Notes: generated by a model from the letters alone, not told the origin. Numbered from the stretch's first letter, positions 45,231 through 56,380 are shown. The stretch is DNA of 64,000 nt from Halichoerus grypus (GCF_964656455.1 NC_135725.1:47685688-47749687), one strand, 5' to 3'. Made by a program: numbers and translations.

Positions 45231-45426
45231 TTGGGGCACCTGGGTGGCTCAGTCGTTAAGCGTCTGCCTTCAGCTCAGGTCATTATCCCTGGGTCCTGGG
45301 ATTGAGCCCCAAATTGGGATCCCTGCTCAGCGGGGAGCCTGCTTCTCCCTCTCCCTCTGCTGCTCCCCCTGCTTGTGCTCTCTCTCTCCCTGTCAAATAA
45401 CTAAATAAAATCTTTACAAAAAAAAA
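45231..45426 (+). mobile_element. CAN-SINE with 10-bp target duplication
   Basis: aaagacctcc lies at 45221-45230 and 45427-45436. Full length. Confidence 0.96.
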
Positions 45427-45436
45427 AAAGACCTCC

Positions 45437-46085
45437 AATGCTGATTCATTAAAAAAAAAAAAACTAAAGTAATCAGTAAATATTTCAAATACTGTTTCAG
45501 TAGGTGAAGACAAGAGAAATTCCAGGAGAGATTTATAAACTGAAAAGAACAAAAGCAAAAATGGAAATTCTAGAATTGAATTTAATAACTGAAATAAAAA
45601 AATTTTTGATGGAACTATCAGTAGATTACATACAACACAAAAAAGGATCAATGATGGTGACCACTGCCTGAAAAAAATCATATAAATTTCAGCACACAGA
45701 GAGAAAAAAGGTTTGAAAAAATTAAGCAAAGCCTCAATAATCTTTAGGACAGTATCAAGGAGTCTAACGTGTAATTAGAATTACAGCAGAAAACAATAGG
45801 TTAAAAATGTGTATGTCTGGGGGCACCCGGGTGGCTCAGTCGTTAAGTGTCTGCCTTCGGCTCAGGTCGTGATCCCAGAGTCCTGGATCGAGCCCCGTAT
45901 CGGGCTCCCTGCTCCGCGGGGAGCCTGCTTCTCCCTCCCCCACTCCCCCTGCTTGTGTTCCCTCTCTTGCTGTGTCTCTCTCTGTCAAATAAATAAAATT
46001 TAAAAAAAAATGTGTATGTCTGTATTTATACAGACATAATAAGCTCAACATTTTTTTCCAAATTTGATTAAACACTGTAATCCAA
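45437..46085 (+). mobile_element. HAL1/L1-type ancient LINE fragment
   Basis: 'acacagagagaaaaaaggtt', 'tgaaaaaattaagcaaagcc', 'ggacagtatcaaggagtcta' and 'acgtgtaattagaattacag' fit the HAL1 ORF1-like region. Interrupted by the SINE at 45820-46005; edges uncertain. Confidence 0.6.
45820..46005 (+). mobile_element. CAN-SINE with perfect 17-bp target duplication
   Basis: aaaaatgtgtatgtctg lies at 45803-45819 and 46006-46022. Full length, short pure tail. Confidence 0.97.
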
Positions 46086-46309
46086 AAATCCAGAAAACTC
46101 AGGGAATTCCAAATAGGTTAAATACAAATGTTATATTTTGTGTTTGCTTTAGAGACAGGTACAGAGAACCCTTGGAATCAGAGGCTCACTTTACCCAGTT
46201 TGTCAAAAGCTCGACAAAGGGAATTCTCTCCATGAGGATGAAGTCTTGGTTCCTGGTTAAAGTAGTTGGAAAAGAAAAAAAAAAACTTCTCCTCAACTGT
46301 CAAATTGGT

Positions 46310-46510
46310 GTACATTTATCATTATTTATTGTATTTCTACTATGTGCTAGGCCATTCTTTAGCGTTATGTCATTTAATCCACACAACTTTACAGATGAAG
46401 AACCTAAGGTTCAGGCTTGCAACTTGCTCTAGGTCGTAAACCATGTAACTTTCAGAAGCAGAACTTAAATACAATTTTCTCTATAAATGAAGCCTGTACT
46501 CTTTCCGCTA
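46310..46510 (-). mobile_element. MIR SINE
   Basis: 'tctactatgtgctaggccat', 'tatgtcatttaatccacaca', 'actttacagatgaagaacct' and 'gaagcctgtactctttccgc' are the antisense MIR end to end. Confidence 0.85.
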
Positions 46511-47399
46511 GTTTTTCCTTAGGCCCCCTCAACATACACACGTATGTACACAGAGTTTAGTCCCTATTTGCTAAATTAATGACTAATGTGAAACTCTATG
46601 AATAATCTAATGACATGTCACTCACTGTCATTCCCCAGGTTTGTACAGCTAGGGCCTGCAATCAGCAGGCAAAGCCCTGCCCACACCCTGATCCACATCT
46701 GGCCGAAACAGTTAAGTATTGCAGCTTCAGACTCACCCACTGATCCAGTCTAGAATTAGTCTTGTTTCCCTAAACAGAGTCATCAGCATACTAAGATGAT
46801 CCCACCAGGCTGCTTTATTTGCTCAGCAACTGGCTTGTTTTCTCTATGGTTCGGTACTGAACTTCAACTTTAGTTTCCTATTATGTATCCCATTTGCCCA
46901 GTTAGGCCTGATGCTGCCCTTAGCTGGACCCCAGTCATCAAGATGCCTTTTAATATGAGTAAATCCTATACCCTCTTTAGCCATTGGCTGGGGCCCTGAT
47001 CAAAACCAAATAGGCCGCTTAAAGCCACACTCATGACTTGGAAAATTACTCTTGTCTCCCATGGCTATCAAACACCAACCTAGTCTGAAACCTGTTTATT
47101 TTTGGTCCTTGGGGGCATTGAAAAATCGGTTGTGATGCATGTCTGTGATGCCCATCCTATCAATGAAGGTCATGTCCTAAAAATCTTAGCATTTTCCAGT
47201 TACCTGATTCTACCCTTTACACACCAGGCAGATATTGAGGTCCCAAATGCCTAACAAAAAAGACTGCTTACAGTTTTGGAGTTTTCAAAATTGAATCCCC
47301 ATGAATATTGACCTGAATATTGAGGGTGGTAGTATTTGTGATTGGTGAGCATTCAATCAGAGTTAACCCATCGGAAACCTCGCCTTGATAAAGCAACAA
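46511..47399. other. Unique DNA, no gene seen
   Basis: Balanced base composition, no frame above 60 codons, no recognised repeat. Confidence 0.5.
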
Positions 47400-47480
47400 C
47401 AGTAATGTTAGGTAGCCTGTATTGAGTATTCACTATGGCCCAGATTTAATCTTCACAACAACCATACAAAAGGAGTGGGA
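47400..47480 (-). mobile_element. MIR fragment
   Basis: 'attgagtattcactatggcc' and 'ttaatcttcacaacaaccat' fit the antisense MIR 3' part. Confidence 0.6.
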
Positions 47481-47717
47481 AAGGCAGAAGAGTGGTTTCC
47501 AAAAGATGTCCTCATTCTAATCCCTCAAACCTATGATCGTTAAGTTACAATGCGAAAGAGAATCAAAACAATAGATGAAATTAAGGTTGCTAATCAGCTG
47601 ACTTTAAAAATAGGGAGATTATCCTGGATTATCTAAGTGGACCTAAAGTAATCACAAGAGTTCTTTTTTTTTTTTAAAGTAATCTCTACACCCAGCGTGG
47701 GGCTCGAACTCACAAGA

Positions 47718-47793
47718 TTAAAGTAATCTCTACACCCAGCGTGGGGCTCTCTATTAGTCAACCAGAGGCACGAGATTGCTGCATAACAAATGA
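47718..47793 (+). other. Templated patch: 32 bp copied locally plus 49 bp copied from 2 kb away
   Basis: 47718-47749 repeats 47674-47705 exactly (32 bp, period 44). 47745-47793 is identical over 49 bp to 49792-49840, in the same orientation. The two copied parts overlap by ggctc, which is present at both templates. After 47793 the old SINE body resumes (caagagttg). Confidence 0.92.
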
Positions 47794-47813
47794 GAACAAG
47801 AGTTGTAGGCTCC

Positions 47814-48009
47814 AGGACGCCTGGTGGCTCAGGGTCTGCCTTCGGCTCAGGTCATGATCCCAGGGTCCTGGGATCGAGTCCCGCATTGGGCGCCCTGCTC
47901 GTGGGGAGCGTGCTTCTCCCTCTGCCTGCCGCCCTCCCTGCTTGTGCTCTCCCTCTCCCTCTGTCTCTCTGTCTGACAAATAAATAAATAAAATCTTAAA
48001 AAAAAAAAA
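47814..48009 (+). mobile_element. CAN-SINE nested in the old SINE
   Basis: agagttgt(a/g)ggctcc lies at 47799-47813 and 48010-48024. Its target is the old SINE body just right of the patch. Head shortened to GGACGCCTGGTGGCTCAGG. Confidence 0.94.
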
Positions 48010-48394
48010 AGAGTTGTGGGCTCCACTGACTAGAGCCAGCCGGGTACCCCAGTCACAAGAGTTCTTAAACATGGAAAAGAGAGGGAGAGGAGTCAGTGCC
48101 AGAGTGATACAATGTGAGAAAGATTTAATTGGCTCTTGCTGGCTTTGAGAATGGAAGGGGGCCAGAAGCCAAAGAGTGGCCGCTTCTAGAAGCTGGAAAA
48201 GGCAAAAAACAAAAAAACAAAAAAAAAACCCCAAAAACGGATTCTCCCCTAGGATCTAGCCTTTCCAATATTTCATTTAATCCAGTGAGACCCACATCAG
48301 ACTTCTGACCTACAAAACTGAAAAATGAATGTGTGTTGTTTCTAGCCACTGAGTTTGTGATACTTTGTTACAGTAGCAATAGGAAACCGGTACA

Positions 48395-49785
48395 AGGAGA
48401 TCCTATTATTCCCCTGAGTTTTAGATGAGAAATTTTGATTCCCAACCAAGGGGAGCTAATTACCTGAATACAAAAATACTTTGTTGTAAGATAGTCTCAT
48501 CGTTTGGACTATGAAGAAGACCAAAAAAAAAAAAAAAAAAAAAAGAAAGAAAGAAAGAAAAGAAACTTCTGTTTGTCTTCTTTAATGACATTATTCTCTC
48601 TGCCACTCCTCCGTAAAAATGGATATGAAGCATTGGTTGACTGCACTTGAGAGTCATATAGCACATGGCTTTAAAAACTAGAAAATTATCCTGCTCATAT
48701 TAAAGGCGTTTTTCTGGAAAATCTTCATCTCACAATCGTGGGATAAATTTTTCATATAACTCAAGTGACAAAAGTATCCTCTTAGTTCTAGTACTATTTT
48801 CCATGTAAGAAGTCCAAGAACTTAAAAAAAAAGGCAATAAAAAGAAATTAGCCAAGTAAAGAAATCCATCAGAAAATGGTTTAAATCTATCAGAAAATGG
48901 CTTAAAACTGGGAATAGCATCTGGATGTTTTTAATGGAGCTAAAGCACCTTTTTTTTTTTTTTTTTTTTTTGGTCTCTGTATAAATCAAATAGTTGTATC
49001 TCTGGAAATAAACCACCTCATATTAGTGTCTTTGGCATCATGTAGCAGAGCTTTAGTGTTTGTGCCAAATTCCTTCGGCATGTCAAACATATCACATGAG
49101 CATATTTCATGATAAGCCTCATGCCTGTTTTTACTAACTACTACTGTAAATCCTCACCTGCATAAGTCTGAATAATATATTTCTGTGGTAAATCCTTCAG
49201 CGGACAATGATCTATACTGAGACTAAAATTGCCTCAAGCACCTTCATTTTTAGTACTTTGTTCCAGTGACTTTAATCTATAGCTTACTTCATGAGCGAAG
49301 TATACGCCAATATATCTAATGAGACCTAAGCCCTAGTTGGCTTAAGATGTCATTCTCTAGGGAAATGAGATATGGTTACTATTATGAAGGCAGCTCGTAA
49401 CATAAAAACGGCGTTTAGCCATTTGTTAATTTCATTTGTAAGGCTGCCGAGCTGAGAACAGAGACAATTGCTTTAATCCTTCGTTCCTTTAGCATGTTTC
49501 TCCCCCTTGACAGTCAGCAGGTGCTTGACTCCCAGGGCTAAGCTTAGGAGGCTGGCTGGGGAACAGCTTTCGCCCTGGAGGGGCTGCCCTTCACCCCTCA
49601 CCTTCTAGCTCTCCCCTGCTCATGCAAATAAATATGCAGGAACTGTTCTTACATGTGTTCGGGCCATATATTCAAGTCCCTAAGTCATGGCCCTTCATTT
49701 CTGACTCTCTGTCTTGTTGACTCAGAAAGAATTAAGATCAGGAAGAATATCGTTCTTCTTTCGCACTTCCAGAATTTTATGTGCG
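48395..49785. other. Unique DNA, no gene seen
   Basis: A-run with AAAG units at 48523-48560 and a T-run at 48951-48971, neither with flanking duplication. At 49622-49629 an ATGCAAAT octamer lies in a GC-richer part; too common to call regulatory. Confidence 0.5.
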
Positions 49786-49791
49786 TGTGAT

Positions 49792-50290
49792 GGCTCTCTA
49801 TTAGTCAACCAGAGGCACGAGATTGCTGCATAACAAATGATCCCTAAACTCGGTGGCTTACAGCAATAAACATTTATTCAACTTACACTTGGGGATTTTT
49901 ACAAGATAGGGGCTGGCTCCTGTAGGCTAATTTCAGGCTGTGGGTGGGGCTGGCTTTGGCTCATGGCTGCAGGGAAGGTTGGAGTCTGTTCTAAGTGTCT
50001 TTGTTCTGGGGCTGGACCAGCAGGGAAACAGCTATCCAGGTCAGGCACAGGTCTACTCATGGTGGAACACTGGAGCCCCAGAGGGCAAGCACAACCTTTT
50101 GGGTATGTTTCCAGTGTCTGCTTTTGTCACCATCATTCCATCACCGAAGTGGGTTACATGTCCAAGGCCAAAGTTGAAGAGTAGGAAAAATACACTTCAT
50201 TCATATGGGAGCAAGGCGAGGGAGGGAATGATATAAATCTGTCATGGCAGAATAAAGAATTGAGACCCCAAATTCAATCTACCCCAATGG
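49792..50290 (-). mobile_element. Old MaLR-type LTR (MLT1J-like)
   Basis: 'attgctgcataacaaatgat', 'ccctaaactcggtggcttac', 'agcaataaacatttattcaa' and 'gctggctttggctcatggct' fit the antisense 3' part of an MLT1J/K-type LTR. 'gggagggaatgatataaatc' falls near its far end. Source of the 49-bp patch at 47745-47793. Confidence 0.68.
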
Positions 50291-50544
50291 CCCATCTGCG
50301 TAGGACGGGTTGAGCCTCCTGGTGAAACAGTTCCTGGCAGGACTGGGGTAGAGGAGGGTTAAAAAAGCAAACTGCAGTTAGAATGGCAATAAATCAGATT
50401 AGGCAGTTATAAAGTTATAAATTGTATTTGCTAGCATCCTTCATTCTTGCGTTTTTAGGATAATTATGATACACCCACACCTTCTTCTCCAGTTACTCTC
50501 CTGTTTCCTCCCTGCGTAGATAGTCTGCTATTAGCACTGAAGTA

Positions 50545-50765
50545 TTTTAAAGCAGTCCTAGCTCTGGAGTTTGAAAGATCTGAATTTGAATCACAGATCT
50601 ACTGTGGATTTGCTAAGTATCCCTGAATGAACCCTTCTGTGTTTCTTGACCTCTGTTTTGTCATCTTTAAATTATGATGATATCTGTGCTGCAGAGTTCT
50701 TGGGAGGATTAGACATAAACCTGCAAGCTTTCTGGCCCATAGTAGGGATCTAAAAAGGGCAACTG
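50545..50765 (+). mobile_element. MIR SINE
   Basis: 'agctctggagtttgaaagat', 'ctgaatttgaatcacagatc', 'cttgacctctgttttgtcat' and 'tggcccatagtagggatcta' cover most of MIR. Confidence 0.82.
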
Positions 50766-51289
50766 ATTTTCTTATCTTTTCCTTAGCCTCTCCCCCTTCT
50801 CTCTGTCCTATTATCCAGCATCTACCACAGAAATGTGTTTGTTGGTTCAGAAGGATCAGTGGACATTTGACCATTTGTCACTAGACAAATAACAATTAGA
50901 GACCCTAACATTGTGTGTGTGTGGGGGGGGGTATCAGGAACACACCATCTGGAGGTTGGCAAATATCTGGCTTTGCTGTCATTCCTGTGGGGTATCTTGG
51001 AGGGGGGGGGGAATGTAAGTACAGAATTTCAAGCATGTCAGTGACTAATTATACAATCAGTTTTCATCTAGGCCACAAAGAAAAACGGATTTCACCCTCT
51101 GGCAGGGTGATTGAGGTGAATAGGATTTAGAAGCTTTAAATATTCCTTTAGAAGAAAGGATCCCTTGAGATCCTATACTTCACCTCCAACTTAATGTTCA
51201 ACCCCACTTCACCTTCCTAATATGCATCATCATTTCAACTCCCTGATAAATTGTGCAATCAGTTGACTAATGTATGGTCTATTTCAAGA
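50766..51289. other. Unique DNA with two G runs
   Basis: G9 near 50925 and G10 near 51002. A 71-codon frame across them is chance. Confidence 0.5.
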
Positions 51290-51390
51290 AGATATGGTTC
51301 ATCTCTTTTTCACCACTGTATTTTTAGCACTTGGCACAGCAGATGCTCTATAAATACTTATCAAATAAGCAAATAAAAGAATTAATGACT
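51290..51390 (+). mobile_element. LINE-2 3' end fragment
   Basis: 'ttcaccactgtatttttagc', 'acttggcacagcagatgctc' and 'tataaatacttatcaaataa' match the last 90 bp of L2. Confidence 0.68.
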
Positions 51391-52284
51391 AAACCTGAAT
51401 TTTAAACAGAAGGATTTCCTAATTAAACACAAACTAAACCCATTAATTTTATTCTCAACTCCAAATGCATTTTTATTACTCTTTTTCATATTGTCTTTAA
51501 ACTGTTATTTCAAATCACTGTCAGTCCTAGGCTTAATATTTGAATTATAATACCCTACTCTTTGAGATTTACTGTGGAATAGCCTAATTTTCTACTTTGC
51601 ATGCGTGCAGCATTTAGGGGTTAAAGAGGAGGTCATTATAATCTACCAGGGATATATTTGAATTTATAAAATGAATAATAATGTTAAAAGGAAGCTCCCA
51701 TTATTCCATAGTTCAATCTTTAAACAAATGGACTTTAACTTTTTAATTCTCATTAAGTGATATAATTGCCCTTGGACTGATTTATCTTTATTCTACTTTC
51801 TCTAGAATAAAAAAGCAAATGCTGGGCAGTCATTTAAAGGAATTATCATAAAATCATGCTTCAGAATTTGAACTAAAGTAGTAGCAGTTCAAGGCTTCCA
51901 AGGAACTCACTAATCTATGAAGTTATGTGTGTGTGTGTATAAACATAATATATGCAATATATTCTAATCTGTTAGGTTATATAAATACATATGTAACACA
52001 TAGCTATATATAATATTTTAATCATATTGTTTCATATGTAATGTATATATAATGCAGAAGTATATAGTTTCAAACAATGCATTAAATCTTGGAGTGTTCT
52101 TTTCGTGGAAAACTTTCTAAGTAATGTGGCTTTTTATTATAATTAATTTAATTTGAAAAAGTTCATAAAACTATAAAGAAAAAATAAAATCACCTATAAG
52201 GGGGACATTCCTATAATCCTTATTGGCACTATCCAGGAAAAAAGAAGCCCTATTAAATTTTTGGTATATTTCTTTTTTTTTCTT
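51391..52284. other. Unique AT-rich DNA, nothing recognised
   Basis: Contains short (GT)n and TATA-rich stretches near 51927-52050. No gene. Confidence 0.5.
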
Positions 52285-52378
52285 GAGAAGATATAGATAG
52301 ATAGATATGAAGATATATATACATATATATATGTAGAGAGAGAGAGAGGGAGAGAGGAAGAAGGAGAGGTGGGGCAGG
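52285..52378. repeat. Compound (GATA)/(TA)/(GA) simple repeat
   Basis: tagatagatagatat, then atatatacatatatatat, then gagagagagaga merge into a GA-rich end. The 100-codon minus-strand frame over it is chance. Confidence 0.9.
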
Positions 52379-52865
52379 GGAGAATTAACAAAATTGAAGT
52401 CACACAGCATCAGCAACTTTGCTCTCTGCTTCTTGCACTCAACAATACACCGTGTATAGTAAGCATCTTTCAAAGGTTTTTATTGATATCATTTTAGCGA
52501 CTTTAGTATAACATTCTATACCATGTATTTACCAAGTCCTCTAATATTGGAAATTTTATAAGATTATAAACCAGACGGTAATGATGTTCTGCTGCCAACC
52601 ACTTCATCCCACCCAGCAGCAGGCTTCAACCTGAGTAGTAATGCCCCTTTTGATCAGATTCGGAACCCAGGCCAACCGGGTGGTCAGTAATCAAACAATA
52701 GAGTGGTGGGTCTTTGGCCAGGGCCCCACCCCCCGTTGAACCAGCCAGGGTCAGCGGAGATGGTGTGTTCACGAGGTAGACAATGGAGCTGGGCAGCAAC
52801 TCTGGTGGTATTCAAAGGCGGGTGAGATGGTTTTAGGTGGTACAGACACACATGAGTAGTCATTG
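52379..52865. other. Unique DNA, GC-richer at 52570-52850
   Basis: The stretch 52570-52850 is richer in G+C than its flanks but has no frame and no family that I recognise. A retrocopy of a transcript is possible but unsupported. Confidence 0.4.
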
Positions 52866-52879
52866 GTTTTTGTTTTTGT

Positions 52880-53070
52880 TTTTGTTTTTTTAAGATTTAT
52901 TTATTTATTTGAGGGAGAGCATGAGTGGGGAGAGGGGCAGAGGGAGAGGGAGAAGCAGACTCCCCACTGAGCAGGGAGCCCGATGCGGGGCTCGATCCCA
53001 GGACCCTGAGATCATGACTTGAACCAAAATCAAGTCGGCTGCACAACCGACTGAGCCACCCAAGCACCCC
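52880..53070 (-). mobile_element. CAN-SINE
   Basis: (GTTTTT)n tail, AAGATTTATTTATTTATTTG, CAGGACCCTGAGATCATGAC, GAGCCACCCAAGCACCCC. Flanks share a tgttt-rich string (about 52871 and 53071). Confidence 0.93.
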
Positions 53071-53955
53071 TGTTTGTTTTTAATGAGCAATAGAGTAATA
53101 TCAACATCAATCCTCTTTGCATGAATACTTAAGTCAGTTTTAGTGATGATTTATGCCTTTCATTCATTCATTGAACAAATATTTCTTGAGCATCTCCCAG
53201 ATCCTAGGCTCTGTTTCTAAGCACTGGGGATGCCACTTTGAATAAGACAGGTAAGATTTTTCCCCTCGGGAGGCTTATATTCTAGCCAGAGAAACAAATA
53301 ATAAAAAAGTAAACATAAATATTTGAGTTCAGGTAGTGATGAGTAATATGGAGGAAATAAAGGAAAGTAAGGGAAGGGAAGACAAGGAGGCCTGGATATT
53401 TCTTCTCACAGAAGGTACTCCTTCTGTGAAATGAGGAAATGAGCGGTATGAAGGTAGAGGGGAGCAGCATTCTCTGCAAAATGAACACGAGTACAAAGAC
53501 CTGGAAGAGCAAGCTTAGTGCATTCCAGAAAGCAAAGCCAGCCTGCTTGACTTCAGCAGACCAGGCAAGGGGAGGTGGTAACGAGGTCAGGAAGGTGATT
53601 CGGGAGCTAGGTCGCAGAGGGCCTGGTAAGACCTGGTAAGGATTTACCATGCTCAGAGTGTAATAGCAAGCACAGGAGAGGTGTAAGTGGACTTATTGAA
53701 CTATATTTATATTTTGAAAACATAATCTGCAGCTTCGTGGAGAACCAATTGGAAAAAAACAGGAGCAAAAATAGGAAGACAAGTTAGGAATTTAATTAAT
53801 GCCACAGCCAGATGTCATACTCACTTGGAGCAAAATTATAGGAGGTGGATGTGGTGAGAATTGTCAGATTCAAGGTATGTTTTGCAGGTGCCGCTGACAA
53901 GACTTGGCTGAAGAGAAGGCAAGTTTAAGAAAATAAAGGATGACACCTAGACATT

Positions 53956-54150
53956 GTTTTTAAAGACTTATTTCTTCATTTCAGAGAGAGAGTGTGTGTG
54001 GAGAGGGGCAGAGGAGAGAGAGAGAATCTCAAGCAGACTCCCCACTGAGCGTGGAGCCTGCCGCGGGGCTCGAGCTCACCACCCTGAGATCATGACCCGA
54101 GCAGAAACCAGGCGTCGGAACCTCCACCGACTGAACCACCCGGGCGCCCC
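53956..54150 (-). mobile_element. CAN-SINE, diverged
   Basis: agg(a/g)tg(a/c)cacctagacatt lies at 53937-53955 and 54151-54169 (two mismatches). The head GACTGAACCACCCGGGCGCC and 'ctcgagctcaccaccctgag' mark an older subfamily. Confidence 0.94.
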
Positions 54151-54598
54151 AGGGTGCCACCTAGACATTTGACTGTGTGCCTCAGGCAATGGTGATGCCA
54201 TTTACTGAGAAAGAGCATCTGTGTCAAGGGCAGATTGGAGAAGAAAAAATTGAATAATTTTGGTTTTAACAGGTTTTGCTTTTTAAGCATACAAGTGGAA
54301 CTATCCAGTAGGTAGTGAGATATTCAAGCCTGAAGCTTAGGGGGAAGGAGGGAGAGGGAGTCTCATGAGCAGGACATGCTACTTCAAGCCAGGTGCTTGG
54401 ATGAGCTCAGCCAGGGAGTGACGACAGCCTGTGAGGAGGGCAAGAGCGGAGCTGGCGGCTGGACCACTCCAACGTTGCCGGCTCTGGAGGCTGGGCAGCA
54501 GGAAAAAAGGTGGCACAGGAGGACGGCCGGGAGAATGTTTCCGAGGGGATGATGTGTGTGCCCGATCTGCTGGGAAGTTGCATGACACGAAGATGAAA

Positions 54599-54885
54599 AA
54601 TTGCTGATGGTTGCCAGAGGGGAGGGGGTGGGGGGTGGCCGAAGTGGGTGAAGGGGAGAGGGAGCTACAGCCTTCCGGTTATGGAATGAACACATCCCGG
54701 GAATAAAAGGCACAGCACAGGGAGGAGAGTCAATGGTATCGGAATGGCCTTGTGTGGTGACCGAGGGGAGCGATGCCTTGCGAGCACAGCCTAACTATAG
54801 AGACGTTGAATCACTGTGTTGTCCACCTGAAACTGATGTACCATTGTGGGTGACCTATACTCGAATTTAAAAATTTATTCAAAAG
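54599..54885 (+). mobile_element. LINE-1 3' end, 5'-truncated, nested in L2
   Basis: 'gatggttgccagaggggagg', 'acagccttccggttatggaa', 'gacgttgaatcactgtgttg', 'tccacctgaaactgatgtac' and an AATTTAAAAATT end are carnivore L1 3' UTR. The flanks gaagatgaaaaattg and, beyond the next SINE, gaagaagaaaattg look like its duplicated target. Confidence 0.87.
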
Positions 54886-54895
54886 AAGAAGAAAA

Positions 54896-55080
54896 AATTT
54901 TTTAAAGATTTTATGTATTTATTTGAGAGAATGAGAGGGAACACAGGCAGGGGGAGTGGGAGAGGGAGAAGCAGGCTTCCAGTGGAGCAGGGACCCCGAT
55001 CCGGAGCTCGATCCCAGGACCTCGGGATCATGTCCTGAGCTGAAGGCAGACGCTTAACGACTGAGCCACCCGGGCGCCCC
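54896..55080 (-). mobile_element. CAN-SINE in the tail of the L1
   Basis: agaagaagaaaa lies at 54884-54895 and 55081-55092. Body TTAAAGATTTTATGTATTTA to GAGCCACCCGGGCGCCCC. Confidence 0.94.
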
Positions 55081-55984
55081 AGAAGAAGAAAATTGACCAC
55101 TGCTTTTGGCAATATGGAGATTGCTGGTGATTTTCGCAGAGCGATTCCAGGGAAGTAGGGAGGATCCTGCCGAGCACGACCCGTGAGGCGTGAGGCCGAG
55201 AAGCGGAAGGGCAGGGAATGGGCTCAGAGTGGAGAGACGGTCCTTAGAAGAGCAGAAGCTGCTCCTCCTTTGCACCGACGGGAAGACAGGACATGAGGGC
55301 GCGGCGCAAGGAGGCTGGTGGACTTGGTAAAGGGGAAAGGAAGCAGTTCTCCTCCGCTTGCTGTTATTTCCTTAGCGATAAGCTGAGGGCCAGGGCTGGG
55401 AGGGAGTGCCGGAGGTTTGAAAAGAGAGAAAGTATACGGCAGTCGTCTGACCACGTGGGCAGGAAACGGAACAGAGGATTCTAGCAGAGTCGTCCTACAG
55501 TTCCGAGAACCCACTTGGGCTTTGTGGCAATGCATGCAAGGCAAATGTCTTTTTCTCCCGTCCCATCCATTTGGCTGCTTGGATGCAAATGTGGGGAAGA
55601 CGGAGTTGCATATCGCTAGGGTTTGCATTTTGTCAGGGAAGTAAGTGGAGGTGGTCTCCAGGCAAAAGAGTTGAGGGTGCATCCAAGGACGTTGTGGTGA
55701 CAGTCTGTGGCATCTAAGCTGGGTGTGGCAGTAAGTCAAGAGGGGAGAGTTGGACCGGGGAGAGGTCATGGCGTGGATCCCTGAATTACTGGAATGGTGT
55801 TATTTTTAGGTGAGGAAGAGATGCTGTGGATATCACAAAGTGGGGTGATGGAAAACCAGATTTTGGAGGCTGCTGATAATAATAAGATCTAGGATATAAC
55901 TGTGGGAGCAGGTGAGTGTGGGAGGGAGGTGGGTGGAGAGGAGGTATTGGAGGGAGGTTAAGGAACTGGAATTGATCTCCTAAG

Positions 55985-56208
55985 AAAGGGGTTCTGAATC
56001 CTGCCTGCGCATTCAGATCAACCTGAGAATTGAAAAAGAAAAAAAAACCAAAAAAGCAAAACAAAACAAAACAAAAAAAACCCTAATGCCTGAATCCTAT
56101 CTTGACCAATTAAATCCATATTTCTGGGGCTTGGGGAGGACCTGAGCACAGGTAATCTTTAAAAACATCCTCAGGTGATTCAAATATGCAAGTAAATTTG
56201 AGGACCAA
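55985..56208. mobile_element. MER5/Charlie-like DNA transposon inside L2
   Basis: 'ggggttctgaatcctgcctg', 'cattcagatcaacctgagaa', 'aatccatatttctggggctt', 'ctgagcacaggtaatcttta', 'atcctcaggtgattcaaata' follow the MER5 group, with an (AAAAC)n stretch at 56038-56080. It sits beside the L2 endonuclease motif. Confidence 0.72.
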
Positions 56209-56380
56209 CCATCTATACGGACGCTGAAGTCACCCAAAATGATGTCTGAAGCAGTAATGGACGGAAACGCAGTAAGCCGGTTGCTAAAATCTGCTAGGCA
56301 TGAAGCAGAATGACTGGGTGGGGAAGAAATGAAAACCATCTAATATCACCTCCAGAGAGCCGGAGTCCCTGAAAGAGAAG

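Larger units (their letters stand above)
47666..48052 (-). mobile_element. Old CAN-SINE (CTCTACACCCA type), internally rearranged
   Basis: T-tract, 'taatctctacacccagcgtg', 'gggctcgaactcacaa' and, after the patch and a younger SINE, 'ccactgactagagccagccg' 'ggtacccc'. Target duplication tcacaagagttctt at 47652-47665 and 48053-48066. About 9 bp of body are replaced by the patch at 47718-47793. Confidence 0.92.
47490..48394 (+). mobile_element. MLT1-type LTR, split by two SINEs
   Basis: 'gattatcctggattatctaa' lies left of the SINEs; 'agtgatacaatgtgagaaag', 'cttctagaagctggaaaagg', 'attctcccctaggatctagc', 'cccacatcagacttctgacc' and 'gttacagtagcaataggaaa' lie right of them. An A-rich stretch interrupts at about 48206-48232. 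No internal region adjoins it. Confidence 0.75.
53150..56380 (-). mobile_element. Long LINE-2 with endonuclease and RT remnants, four times interrupted
   Basis: Antisense L2 from its 3' end ('aacaaatatttcttgagcat', 'gggaggcttatattctagcc') upward. Minus-strand translation keeps L2 ORF2p marks: SLAELIQAPGLK (54385-54420, RT), KPKLFNFFFSNLP (about 54220-54260), ISILPKAVVNF (55090-55120, just upstream of the usual DLSAAFD block) and DIILGDFSVRID (56211-56250, endonuclease GDFN motif). Interrupted by SINEs at 53956 and 54896, an L1 at 54599 and a MER5-type element at 55985. No intact frame. The left-hand end in L2 terms is uncertain. Confidence 0.8.

Noticed and set aside
49622..49645. ATGCAAAT octamer next to ATATGCAGG as a POU-factor enhancer
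   Set aside because: An 8-bp motif is expected by chance many times per megabase; nothing else supports it.
55130..55450. Local rise in CpG, considered as a CpG island or promoter
   Set aside because: Too short and too weak, and it coincides with L2-derived sequence; no transcription-start features seen.
55224..55769. 181-codon minus-strand frame, the longest in the window
   Set aside because: Lies in the decayed L2 between its RT and endonuclease parts and does not keep the L2 protein sequence; no other family resemblance.
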